Source: an uncultured Bacteroidota bacterium (lineage in GTDB: Bacteria; Bacteroidota; Bacteroidia; UKL13-3). Taken from it: a stretch of DNA of 8,280 nucleotides. Below, piece after piece: positions 1-6,176 of this stretch; positions within the stretch are counted from its first letter, which is position 1, and each line of letters opens with the position of its first letter. The notes under the pieces are model-generated. The model searched no databases. It was not told the DNA's origin and worked only from the letters and a program-made list of their open reading frames with translations. The stretch spans positions 1-8,280 of the forward strand of contig CAIUEQ010000107.1 of NCBI GenBank assembly GCA_903898215.1. The letters run 5' to 3'. A program made the translations under genes and the position numbers.

Positions 1-136
1 AAAAAATAGTTTAGTTTTGAGTTAGAATTAAAAAACACTCCTTAAGGAAAAGTTCAAATTAGTTTGACGACATACAGTTTGGACACTTTTGACAATGTTC
101 ACAAAACTAAATCATAATCGAAAGAAAAACGCCCTA

Positions 137-261
137 TAACAGCACTCTTATTCAATGCGGGCTGTCAAGGTAAGTTGAACTTTAGTTTTTCTAATTATAT
201 TTGTGCTCGCAGACAATGAAGTGCTTCTAAAGCCCGCCCATCGCAAATCTGCCAACCGTTA
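137..261. repeat. Long imperfect inverted repeat, attC-like
   Basis: Nested complementary blocks span about 125 bases. TAAC (137-140) faces GTTA (258-261), AG (141-142) faces CT (249-250), and a perfect 7-base pair GCGGGCT (157-163) faces AGCCCGC (231-237). Six bases (252-257) stay unpaired on one arm. Outer TAAC/GTTA boxes, an inner stem and extrahelical bases on one arm are the layout of integron attC sites. However, the outer boxes do not fit the RYYYAAC/GTTRRRY consensus exactly and no integrase is present. An alternative pairing, GCACT (142-146) with AGTGC (220-224), would cross the GCGGGCT stem as a pseudoknot. It may instead be another mobile hairpin element or chance. Confidence 0.3.
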
Positions 262-272
262 CTTATCTTTAA

Positions 273-362
273 ATTTCGGTTTTTCAGGATAAAGTCGATA
301 AAGCAAACGAAATATTAAGGACTGTTGGACTGCCTAAAAAATTAACCACAAAGAAAAGTTAA
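273..362 (+). pseudogene. Possible C-terminal gene fragment
   Basis: An open stretch of 29 codons ends in TAA at 360-362 and is preceded in frame by a TAA at 270-272. Its residues include DKVDKANEILRTVGLPKK followed by a Lys/Thr-rich end, which is more protein-like in composition than the surrounding DNA. There is no ATG start in this reading frame, so if it is genuine it is only the tail of a gene that has lost its front. I do not recognise the family. A chance open frame is a serious alternative. Confidence 0.25.
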
Positions 363-379
363 CGTAATAGGAGGTTATA

Positions 380-420
380 TTAAATCTCTTCATCTTCACT
401 TCAACATTCTTTCTAATTGC
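380..420 (-). pseudogene. Decayed copy of the metallo-hydrolase gene 3' end
   Basis: This segment aligns with the last 42 bases of the metallo-hydrolase gene (566-607) at 32 of 42 positions with one single-base gap, starting at the stop codon of each. Read on the minus strand it encodes AIRKNVEVKM, against GIRKKMDVKM in the intact gene. The one-base deletion after that puts the original stop codon out of frame. Similarity ends near 421, where a dispersed hairpin repeat begins. It probably marks a former second copy of the gene, or a partial duplication, mostly deleted since. The segment is short and AT-rich, so chance similarity is not fully excluded. Confidence 0.45.
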
Positions 421-430
421 AACTAATCAT

Positions 431-460
431 CAGAGATGTCTCGTTCACTCGACATGACTT
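431..460 (-). repeat. Dispersed small hairpin repeat, copy A
   Basis: On the minus strand this reads as GTCATGTCGAGTGAACGAGA followed by CATCTCTG, related to copies at 533-561 and 8089-8117 but inverted. A perfect 5-base stem, ATGTC (436-440) with GACAT (451-455), encloses a 10-base loop. It is a recognisable type of short intergenic repeat of Bacteroidota, starting GTCAT and ending in the complement of the preceding bases. It lies directly beside the decayed hydrolase tail. Confidence 0.55.
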
Positions 461-476
461 GGTTATAGAATAATAA

Positions 477-518
477 GGGCTGAAATAAGGGGCGTTTCCC
501 GCACCATTATTACAGCCT
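477..518 (-). terminator. Long interrupted hairpin, possible terminator of the minus-strand operon
   Basis: GGCTG (478-482) pairs with CAGCC (513-517), AATAA (484-488) with TTATT (507-511), GG (489-490) with CC (504-505) and GCG (492-494) with CGC (500-502). This leaves a 5-base loop, A-A and G-A mismatches and one bulged A506; a G-T pair can close the base. That is 15 Watson-Crick pairs in 40 bases. It lies 48 bases past the stop codon of the minus-strand hydrolase gene and, read that way, is followed by an imperfect T-rich run (TTATTATTC). It could end that transcript or be a mobile hairpin element. Confidence 0.4.
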
Positions 519-532
519 TTAACCCAACACAA

Positions 533-561
533 AACTGTCATTCCGAACGAAGAGAGGAATC
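533..561 (+). repeat. Dispersed small hairpin repeat, copy B
   Basis: It begins AACTGTCATTCCGAACGAAG and closes with GGAATC. The stem is ATTCC (540-544) with GGAAT (556-560) around an 11-base loop. It matches copy C (8089-8117) at 18 of the first 20 bases. It ends 5 bases before the stop codon of the hydrolase gene on the opposite strand, so it sits in that gene's 3' untranslated region. Confidence 0.6.
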
Positions 562-565
562 TTGT

Positions 566-1405
566 TTACATCTCCTCCATCTTCACATCCATTTTTTTTC
601 TGATTCCTTTTTCAGTTTGTTCAACTAAGCAAGCTTCGCTAAATGGGTCGTGTTCAAAAAACAATACATGATTTTTATCGGCTGCTTCTTTTAAAATTGA
701 AGATTTCTCACTCATCGTTTCAAGCGGTCGCACATCATAACCCATCACGTAAGGCACCGGTATATGTGCTTGTGTAGGAATCATATCAGCCAAATAAATT
801 ACTTTTTTTCCGTTGTAATTTATCACAGGATGCATCATGCTTTGTGAATGTCCGTTAGAATAAATTATATCAATTGCATCATGAATTTTTTCTCCGTGTT
901 TCAATAATTTTAATTGTCCGCTTTCCTGAATAGGAAAAATATTTTCTTTTAAAAAAGATGCTTTCTCACGAGGATTTGGTGCAAGCATTTCATTCCAATG
1001 ATCTTCGGCAATCCAATAAGATGCATTAGGAAAAGTTGTTTCAAATTTTGTGTGGTCATTATTCCATTTGATGCTTCCACCACAATGATCGAAATGCAAA
1101 TGTGTAAGCACCATATCCGTTACATCACCAAAAGAAAAACCTTTTTTATTTAACGACTTTTCCAGCGAATCATCTCCATGCAAAAAATAATGGGAGAAAA
1201 ATTTATCATCTTGTTTATTGCCAATTCCGTTATCAATTAAAATCAATCGGTTTCCATCTTCAACAAGCAAACATCTCATGGCAAGTTTGATCATATTATT
1301 TTCATCGGCAGGATTTTGTTTGTTCCAAATAGCTTTAGGAACCACACCAAACATTGCTCCACCATCTAACTTAAAAAAACCTGTATCAATTGTATGTAAT
1401 TTCAT
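566..1405 (-). CDS. Metallo-beta-lactamase-fold hydrolase, lactonase-like
   Basis: A 279-residue metal-dependent hydrolase. The zinc motif HLHFDH is at residues 102-107 (His102, His104, Asp106, His107); the other expected ligands are His186 in SNGH, Asp207 in YLAD and His252 in FEHD. This full two-metal set places it among MBL-fold enzymes such as the AHL-lactonase-like and alkylsulfatase-like groups. The N-terminal GGAMFGVVPKAIW and DNGIG segments are typical of a family common in Bacteroidota. No signal peptide is visible, so it is probably cytosolic. The substrate cannot be read from sequence; lactone hydrolysis is only a family-level guess. It starts 11 bases after the upstream gene's stop codon, indicating co-transcription with the secreted proteins. 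A decayed copy of its 3' end lies at 380-420. Confidence 0.9.
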   Translation of the reverse strand: MKLHTIDTGFFKLDGGAMFGVVPKAIWNKQNPADENNMIKLAMRCLLVEDGNRLILIDNGIGNKQDDKFFSHYFLHGDDSLEKSLNKKGFSFGDVTDMVLTHLHFDHCGGSIKWNNDHTKFETTFPNASYWIAEDHWNEMLAPNPREKASFLKENIFPIQESGQLKLLKHGEKIHDAIDIIYSNGHSQSMMHPVINYNGKKVIYLADMIPTQAHIPVPYVMGYDVRPLETMSEKSSILKEAADKNHVLFFEHDPFSEACLVEQTEKGIRKKMDVKMEEM

Positions 1406-1416
1406 TTATTGTTTCC

Positions 1417-2391
1417 TTATTCTACAACAACTTTTTTAACAATTTCGTAAGTTGAACTTTTGATTTTTATAACATACAAACCTTTGCCAAAAGCAGTTAA
1501 ATCGATATCTGCGTGCTGTTCATTTATTTCTCTACTTAATACTAATCGTCCGGTATAATCATAACACTCGATGGTGTTTTTATCGTTGTTGTTTTCAAGT
1601 TCAACTTTTAAAATACCATTGCTGGGATTTGGATAAACATGAACTGAATTTGATAATTCAAGAGCACTTATTCCAGTGCTGAAATGATTATCAAAAAATA
1701 CATATTTTCTATGTAATGTACCATTCAATAAAACAGAACTGATTACCAATAAAACATCTTTTTGGTTTGGACTATACCATGCATATTCTTTTGTAAGCGA
1801 ATAAGAATTTATAGTTGAATCACCAATATATAAAACTGACTTTGTTCTCAACACGTTGGTAACTGTACGATGAGGAAGTTTAAGTGTTCCATAACCATCA
1901 GCATTAAAATAATATTTTCCGGCACCTTTTATATTTCCGGGATTTGTTGTTGCATAAAAATTTGTAACAGAGGATGCATTATAATTAATTGGAAACGTAT
2001 AATAATTTACCGGAATCGAATCATAATTTTGATCTGTTCCAGCAGCAGGTTCTACATATCCAAAATAGGTAGAATTGTTTCCAACATTTTTCCAATACGT
2101 ATACAATGATCCGATTGCATCAGTACGAGCAAGTGTTGCTGCAGGAAATTTACTTGCATAAGGTGTAACAGCCGGATCGACATAAATGCGAGAAGAAAGA
2201 ATATGCTGTACGAGATAACTAAAATCCCAATTAACATTTGCACCTGCAGATCCGGGAGGTTGCAAAATGGTATCTAACCCTAAAATAATGGTATCACCTT
2301 TAACAGGTAAAACACTCGATGTAATAATTGGTTGAGCAAATGCCTTCAATATGCAAATGCTAAAAATGATAATGGTAATTATTTTTCTCAT
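1417..2391 (-). CDS. Secreted protein of unknown function with T9SS type A sorting domain
   Basis: A 324-residue protein with an N-terminal signal peptide: KK/R-poor start, hydrophobic core at residues 4-17, likely cleavage after AFA19. The last 75 residues form a T9SS C-terminal sorting domain, recognised by VHVYPNPSNGILKVEL at 250-265, YDYTGRLVL at 277-285, GLYVIKI at 304-310 and a Lys-Lys-Val-Val-Val end. After passing the outer membrane the domain is normally cut off and the protein released or attached to surface A-LPS. The central part (residues 25-245), with a GANVNWDFSYL segment and an ADGYGTLKLP segment, belongs to a type of uncharacterised Bacteroidota surface protein I recognise only as such; no catalytic motif is visible. 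It follows the larger secreted protein by 40 bases and precedes the hydrolase by 11. Confidence 0.9.
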   Translation of the reverse strand: MRKIITIIIFSICILKAFAQPIITSSVLPVKGDTIILGLDTILQPPGSAGANVNWDFSYLVQHILSSRIYVDPAVTPYASKFPAATLARTDAIGSLYTYWKNVGNNSTYFGYVEPAAGTDQNYDSIPVNYYTFPINYNASSVTNFYATTNPGNIKGAGKYYFNADGYGTLKLPHRTVTNVLRTKSVLYIGDSTINSYSLTKEYAWYSPNQKDVLLVISSVLLNGTLHRKYVFFDNHFSTGISALELSNSVHVYPNPSNGILKVELENNNDKNTIECYDYTGRLVLSREINEQHADIDLTAFGKGLYVIKIKSSTYEIVKKVVVE

Positions 2392-2431
2392 GATTGACTG
2401 ATAATATATTTTATATTTTGATCTGTTAAAA

Positions 2432-4438
2432 CTATTCCAACAATAAAACTTTTTTTGTTATTTCCATATTACCCTGAATGATTCTCACCAAAATCAATCC
2501 TTTGATTCCGTTTAAATTTACATCAGTAGCAAATTGATTAGTTGCAATCTGTTTCAATAATTTTCCTGTCATATCATAGCAATTGATGATTGCTTGTTGT
2601 GATGAATTTTCATTTACAAAAACAGTAAAATTTCCATTATTAGGATTTGGATAAACACTGGCATTTAAGGTTGTTTTAGCAAGGTCATACACTCCCATTC
2701 TATTTTTACTATATGCCGAATCTATCACTCCTAAAGCAAGATTGTAATAAGTGCCACTTGGCGTATTTTCAAGTTTTAATGGTCGTACTGAATAATAATT
2801 TATTCCATAACCGGGTGCGGTATGAACAAAAACTGTATCTGTTGAAAGTGCTTTTCCAACAACAATAAATCTTCCATTCAATGACCGAGAAGTTAAGATC
2901 ACATATCCATCGGTGGCATCAGTTGAGGGTGTCCAGCTAATGCGAACACTTAAACTATCAGTAGCTGCAAGTGATTTAATAGATGCTACGGGCTTCATTG
3001 CATGTAAACGTAAACTTGGATCCCCCATTAACGAAACATGAGTAAATGTTGGATAAATATTATAGGTATAACCGATTACTCCACTTGTTGTATCGTAATA
3101 ATTATTTTGTGTAAGCCAAGTAGAATATCCGATTGTTTCACCTAAACTCATATGGTGAAATTGCCAATGCGGACGGCCACTCCAAACGCTTGCCAATGAT
3201 GCTGGTCGTGAACATAACGGAGCACGAAGAAAATTATTTGGAGAATCCCAATCACCAAAATAGCTTCCAAATAACATAGTAAAAACAGAATTGATAGAGT
3301 CGTTATTAAAATCGGAAGAAGCACCAATTCCCGAACATGTTGTATAAGAACCCGCACCACAACCATAGGTAAATAAATAATTTCCTTTTTTAATACTTGT
3401 TAAATAATCTCTGTTAAAAACAGAATCACCAAACATCGTTGAAAAATCTCTCCATCCTGTTGAGGCAAATGCTTCGCCACCCATTGGCCCAAAATTATCA
3501 TCCACCAATCCTCTACGAACTGTTGCTAATTGACCTGTTTTAAATGCATGAGCTTTGTTTAAATATTGTTTTACCAGCAAAGTATCGCTCATTCCAAACT
3601 GAGTCATGTTAGTTAAATCAACTCTTCCTATTTGCAATTTCACTGAGTCGTATCCGAGGATATACATTTCATCAAATTTTCCATCACCTGGAATATTGCG
3701 GTTATTAGTTCTTGAAGCTGTTGTATCATTCACAGAATTATCTGTCCAAAAACTTTCATTAAAACATCCATAATAAATATCAGCAGGCCAAGCTCCGGCA
3801 TGATCAGGATGTCCGTCTGGCGGATACATAAATCCGGTAGCGGCTTTAAATCCGCCTGAATACGGAACAGGAACTCTTCCCAAAAGATACAAAGCTTTTG
3901 TATTCACATCAGCAGTTACTTCGTTTTTAATTAAAAGTTTTACGGCAGTTACAGTAGTGTTTCTGTTAATGTCAAAACGTTTTACTTGCCACCCATCTGC
4001 AATTAAATCTTTTTGCAATTGTGCAATTTCAGTCGACAACGGTGAAGAATAATTTGCATCAACCATCAATAAAAGTTTACCTCGATAAGTAGTTTCCGGT
4101 AATTTTATTCCAACGTAAATATATCCATATGCTACAGCTGCGTTATCATATCTTGTAATATTATATTCGTATGCATTTCCTAGAGTAACAGCATTATCAA
4201 TATATTGAGTTGCTGTGGAAGGAAGTGTTGCAATTGCATTCCCCCAATTATTTGCAGCTTTGGTTTTACGATAAATCCTAAATTGCTTTGTGGTAGCAAT
4301 TTTATTAAATTTTAGTGTAACAGTTGCCGGACTTTCATTTACCGTTGCCTGAATCATCACTGCATAATCTTGTGAAGTTTGGGCATCAACAAAAATTGAA
4401 AAAAGAATAGTGAAAAAGAAAGTGAATATTATTTTCAT
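2432..4438 (-). CDS. Secreted C25 (gingipain)-like protein with T9SS sorting domain, probably catalytically degenerate
   Basis: A 668-residue protein. I chose the ATG at 4438 over one 30 bases upstream because it gives a clean signal peptide (MKIIFTFFFTILFSIFVDAQ). Order: fibronectin III-like domain (about 25-110), C25-like domain (about 118-480), second fibronectin III-like domain (about 484-560), T9SS sorting domain (about 595-668; VYPNPNNGNFTV, YDMTGKLL, TKKVLL). C25-like signs are LYLLGRVPVPYSG (183-195), LQIGRVD (268-274), FTYGCGAGS (356-364), FGSYFGDWD (390-398), NNFLRAPL (401-408) and GDPSLRLH (472-479). Where gingipains have a catalytic GHG, this protein has GCG (359-361), and where they have the nucleophile in ACVNGDF it has LFGSYF. 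It may therefore be a non-proteolytic relative, though the alignment is by eye. It is the first gene of the minus-strand block. Confidence 0.85.
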   Translation of the reverse strand: MKIIFTFFFTILFSIFVDAQTSQDYAVMIQATVNESPATVTLKFNKIATTKQFRIYRKTKAANNWGNAIATLPSTATQYIDNAVTLGNAYEYNITRYDNAAVAYGYIYVGIKLPETTYRGKLLLMVDANYSSPLSTEIAQLQKDLIADGWQVKRFDINRNTTVTAVKLLIKNEVTADVNTKALYLLGRVPVPYSGGFKAATGFMYPPDGHPDHAGAWPADIYYGCFNESFWTDNSVNDTTASRTNNRNIPGDGKFDEMYILGYDSVKLQIGRVDLTNMTQFGMSDTLLVKQYLNKAHAFKTGQLATVRRGLVDDNFGPMGGEAFASTGWRDFSTMFGDSVFNRDYLTSIKKGNYLFTYGCGAGSYTTCSGIGASSDFNNDSINSVFTMLFGSYFGDWDSPNNFLRAPLCSRPASLASVWSGRPHWQFHHMSLGETIGYSTWLTQNNYYDTTSGVIGYTYNIYPTFTHVSLMGDPSLRLHAMKPVASIKSLAATDSLSVRISWTPSTDATDGYVILTSRSLNGRFIVVGKALSTDTVFVHTAPGYGINYYSVRPLKLENTPSGTYYNLALGVIDSAYSKNRMGVYDLAKTTLNASVYPNPNNGNFTVFVNENSSQQAIINCYDMTGKLLKQIATNQFATDVNLNGIKGLILVRIIQGNMEITKKVLLLE

Positions 4439-4444
4439 GGTTAT

Positions 4445-4452
4445 TACATTTG
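4445..4452 (+). promoter_or_regulatory. Possible -7 element upstream of ung
   Basis: TACATTTG fits the Bacteroidota -7 consensus TAnnTTTG exactly and lies 31 bases before the ung start codon. No clear TTTG -33 element is present at the expected distance, so the call rests on the -7 box and its position in the short divergent intergenic region. Confidence 0.4.
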
Positions 4453-4455
4453 AAT

Positions 4456-4463
4456 CAAAAATA
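4456..4463 (-). promoter_or_regulatory. Possible -7 element of the secreted-protein operon
   Basis: Read on the minus strand this is TATTTTTG, an exact match to TAnnTTTG, 17 bases before the ATG at 4438. A weak ATTG lies upstream near the expected -33 position. It lies only 3 bases from the opposite-facing -7 box for ung, so the two transcripts would start from overlapping sites. Confidence 0.4.
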
Positions 4464-4483
4464 ATCAAGTATCAATAAATACC

Positions 4484-5155
4484 ATGAACCAAAATGTGAA
4501 CATCGAAGAAAGTTGGAAATTGTTACTGAATGAAGAATTTGATAAATCATATTTCAAGCAACTCAATCAATTTTTAATTAATGAAAAGGATATAAAAATA
4601 TTTCCTCCTGATTCACAAATTTTTTCAGCATTCACTCATACACCATTCGAAAAGGTAAAAGTGGTTATACTTGGTCAAGACCCATACCACGGATTCGGAC
4701 AAGCACATGGATTATGTTTTTCTGTAAATGATGGAATAAAATTTCCTCCTTCCTTGCAAAATATTTTTAAAGAATTGAAAGCTGATTGTGGCTGCGAAAT
4801 TCCTTCATCAGGAAACTTGATAAAATGGGCAGATCAAGGTGTGTTATTATTAAATTCAACATTAACAGTTCGGGAAAACGAACCCGGTTCACATCAAAAA
4901 AAGGGATGGGAAATTTTTACCGACACTGTTATCAAAACAATTTCCGATAAAAAAGAACATGTTGTTTTTATTTTATGGGGACGATTTGCTCAAAGCAAAG
5001 AAAACTTAATCGATCCATCAAAACATCTGATTTTAAAAGCCGCTCACCCCTCTCCTTTTTCGGCATATAATGGATTTTTTGGGTGCAAACATTTTTCGAA
5101 AACAAATAGTTATTTAAAAGCAAAAAATATAACAGTAATTAATTGGCAGTTATGA
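4484..5155 (+). CDS. ung: Uracil-DNA glycosylase
   Basis: A 223-residue family 1 UDG, full length for the family. It removes uracil from DNA, the first step of base-excision repair, in the cytosol. The catalytic motif GQDPYHG spans 64-70 with the water-activating Asp66. The uracil-stacking Phe79 is in GLCFS, the uracil-recognising Asn124 is in LLLNSTLTV (121-129), and the HPSPFSAYNGFFG loop (188-200) carries catalytic His188 and the DNA-intercalating segment. The ATG at 4484 is the natural start; it follows an A-rich tract with no Shine-Dalgarno sequence. It is transcribed away from the secreted-protein operon and is followed by about 100 bases without a gene before the sigma factor. Confidence 0.97.
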   Translation: MNQNVNIEESWKLLLNEEFDKSYFKQLNQFLINEKDIKIFPPDSQIFSAFTHTPFEKVKVVILGQDPYHGFGQAHGLCFSVNDGIKFPPSLQNIFKELKADCGCEIPSSGNLIKWADQGVLLLNSTLTVRENEPGSHQKKGWEIFTDTVIKTISDKKEHVVFILWGRFAQSKENLIDPSKHLILKAAHPSPFSAYNGFFGCKHFSKTNSYLKAKNITVINWQL

Positions 5156-5205
5156 ATAATAAAATGGGATCAAATTGATGTAAAATAATTGTTACAGTTT
5201 CAAAA

Positions 5206-5235
5206 TACACTTAATATCCTTTCATTTTAAATGAA
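5206..5235 (+). promoter_or_regulatory. Possible promoter element and operator upstream of the sigma factor
   Basis: TTCATTT (5221-5227), a central T and AAATGAA (5229-5235) form a perfect 15-base palindrome, ending 22 bases before the sigma gene start. Just upstream is TACACTTAAT (5206-5215), a 10-base string also found before the PqqD-like gene (6727-6736). A promoter with an operator or autoregulatory site is possible. AT-rich palindromes of this length also arise by chance, and no protein can be assigned to it. Confidence 0.3.
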
Positions 5236-5256
5236 TGTTTTGAATATTGCCGGCTG

Positions 5257-5832
5257 TTGGAAGAATTGCATCTTATATCGCTTATCAAAAAAAAGGACGA
5301 AAGTGCTTTTAAATATCTTGTTGAAACTTATAGCGACAGAGTTTATAATACAGTTTTAAGTTTTGTTCAACATGCCGAGGATGCAGAAGATATTGCTCAG
5401 GAAGTATTTATTGAAGTATATCAATCCATTGATAAATTTAAAAACGAATCAAAATTATTTACTTGGATTTATAGAATTGCAGTTTCAAAATCATTAGATC
5501 ATCTCAAATCAAAAAAACGTAAAAAGCGTTTTGCGTTTGTTCAATCTCTTTTTGGCGATGAAGGAATTTCATTGCTTGCCGACAAACCACATTTTGAACA
5601 TCACGGTGTATTACTGGAAAATAAAGAACATTCAAAAGTGCTTTTTTTTGCTATTTCAAAACTTCCCGAAAATCAACAAACAGCATTTAATTTAAATAAG
5701 GTTGAAGGGCTATCCTACAATGAGGTTTCAGAGGTGATGCAAGTTTCTGTTTCATCTGTTGAGTCATTATTATTCAGAGCCAATCAAAACTTAAAAAAGT
5801 TGCTTGAAAATTATTATCAAAAAAATTTATAA
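5257..5832 (+). CDS. RNA polymerase ECF sigma factor
   Basis: A 191-residue ECF-type sigma-70. Region 2 covers about 10-82 (core-binding and -10 recognition; AEDAEDIAQEVFIEVY at 40-55, then ESKLFTWIYRIAVSKSLDHL at 64-83). A basic linker (KSKKRKKRF) follows, then region 4 at about 125-182, with the LPENQQTAFNLNKVEGLSY segment and helix-turn-helix VSEVMQVSVSSVESLL for -35 recognition. The start appears to be TTG at 5257: the frame is open back to a stop at 5212-5214 without an ATG, and the nearby ATGs at 5231 and 5235 are out of frame. Translation from TTG gives the usual short N-terminus. It leads the operon with a membrane protein and a periplasmic sensor, which suggests control by an envelope signal. 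Confidence 0.93.
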   Translation: MEELHLISLIKKKDESAFKYLVETYSDRVYNTVLSFVQHAEDAEDIAQEVFIEVYQSIDKFKNESKLFTWIYRIAVSKSLDHLKSKKRKKRFAFVQSLFGDEGISLLADKPHFEHHGVLLENKEHSKVLFFAISKLPENQQTAFNLNKVEGLSYNEVSEVMQVSVSSVESLLFRANQNLKKLLENYYQKNL

Positions 5833-5878
5833 AACAGCGCAAGTTTTTAAAACAAACATCTTCTAACCTACTATACAA

Positions 5879-6172
5879 ATGAACAAGAACATCGAACATA
5901 ACGTTAATAAAACACTTCAAAGCCTTGATGGAATTGAACGTGCAACAAGCAATCCGTTTTTGTATGGGAAGGTGATGAGTAGAATGCAAGCAAAAAAAAC
6001 CGAATATATTTATAATGGTAAAGTGGTTTTCCGATTTGCTTTAGTGGTGGTTGTATTAGCAGGATTTAATTTTTACACCATCTCTACAAAAGAGAAAAGA
6101 GAAAAAGAAAAAATGATATCGGAAGCATTTGCCAACGAATATTTTAACAACTCTAAAACATTTGAATATTAA
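5879..6172 (+). CDS. Small single-pass membrane protein, candidate anti-sigma factor
   Basis: A 97-residue protein with a polar N-terminal part (1-45, including NKTLQSLDGIERATSNPFLY), one hydrophobic segment at about 48-67 (VVFRFALVVVVLAGFNFY) and a charged C-terminal tail. Small proteins with this plan and a similar N-terminal motif often follow ECF sigma genes in Bacteroidota. By position and topology it probably holds the sigma factor at the inner membrane through its cytoplasmic N-terminus. No zinc-binding HxxxCxxC motif of ZAS anti-sigma factors is present. It begins 46 bases after the sigma gene and ends 4 bases before the sensor gene. The anti-sigma role is inferred from context, not from a recognised domain. 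Confidence 0.8.
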   Translation: MNKNIEHNVNKTLQSLDGIERATSNPFLYGKVMSRMQAKKTEYIYNGKVVFRFALVVVVLAGFNFYTISTKEKREKEKMISEAFANEYFNNSKTFEY

Positions 6173-6176
6173 AATT

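Larger units (their letters stand above)
1..565. other. Gene-poor region with remnants
   Basis: This stretch downstream of the minus-strand metallo-hydrolase gene has no intact coding region on either strand. It is AT-rich at the left edge and contains several small structured pieces, listed separately: an attC-like inverted repeat, a short open tail, a decayed copy of the hydrolase 3' end, an interrupted hairpin and two copies of a dispersed repeat. The first 130 bases show nothing I can name beyond a short CCTTAAGG palindrome at 41-48. The mixture suggests repeated small insertions and deletions in a non-essential spacer. Confidence 0.7.

Noticed and set aside
10..111. Perfect 10-base inverted repeat TTTAGTTTTG (10-19) and CAAAACTAAA (102-111), possibly ends of a small transposable element
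   Set aside because: The strings are AT-rich and near-copies recur nearby (181-190), and no flanking target duplication is seen; chance is likely.
369..374. AGGAGG, like a strong ribosome binding site
   Set aside because: No start codon follows at a suitable distance on that strand, and the other genes here do not use such sites.
1218..1439. Plus-strand open frame opposite the metallo-hydrolase gene
   Set aside because: It is antisense to a gene with a full set of zinc ligands and has no recognisable protein features.
4439..4468. Upstream in-frame ATG for the C25-like secreted protein
   Set aside because: It adds 10 residues in front of a complete signal peptide and would lie upstream of the likely transcript start.
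5156..5205. Terminator after ung
   Set aside because: No convincing GC-bearing stem followed by a T run could be found.
5231..5256. ATG codons at 5231 and 5235 as the sigma factor start
   Set aside because: Both are in other frames and run into stops without giving the sigma protein.
6129..6176. Upstream in-frame ATG for the Spy/CpxP-like gene
   Set aside because: It lies within the preceding gene and adds 16 residues before an otherwise normal N-terminal anchor.
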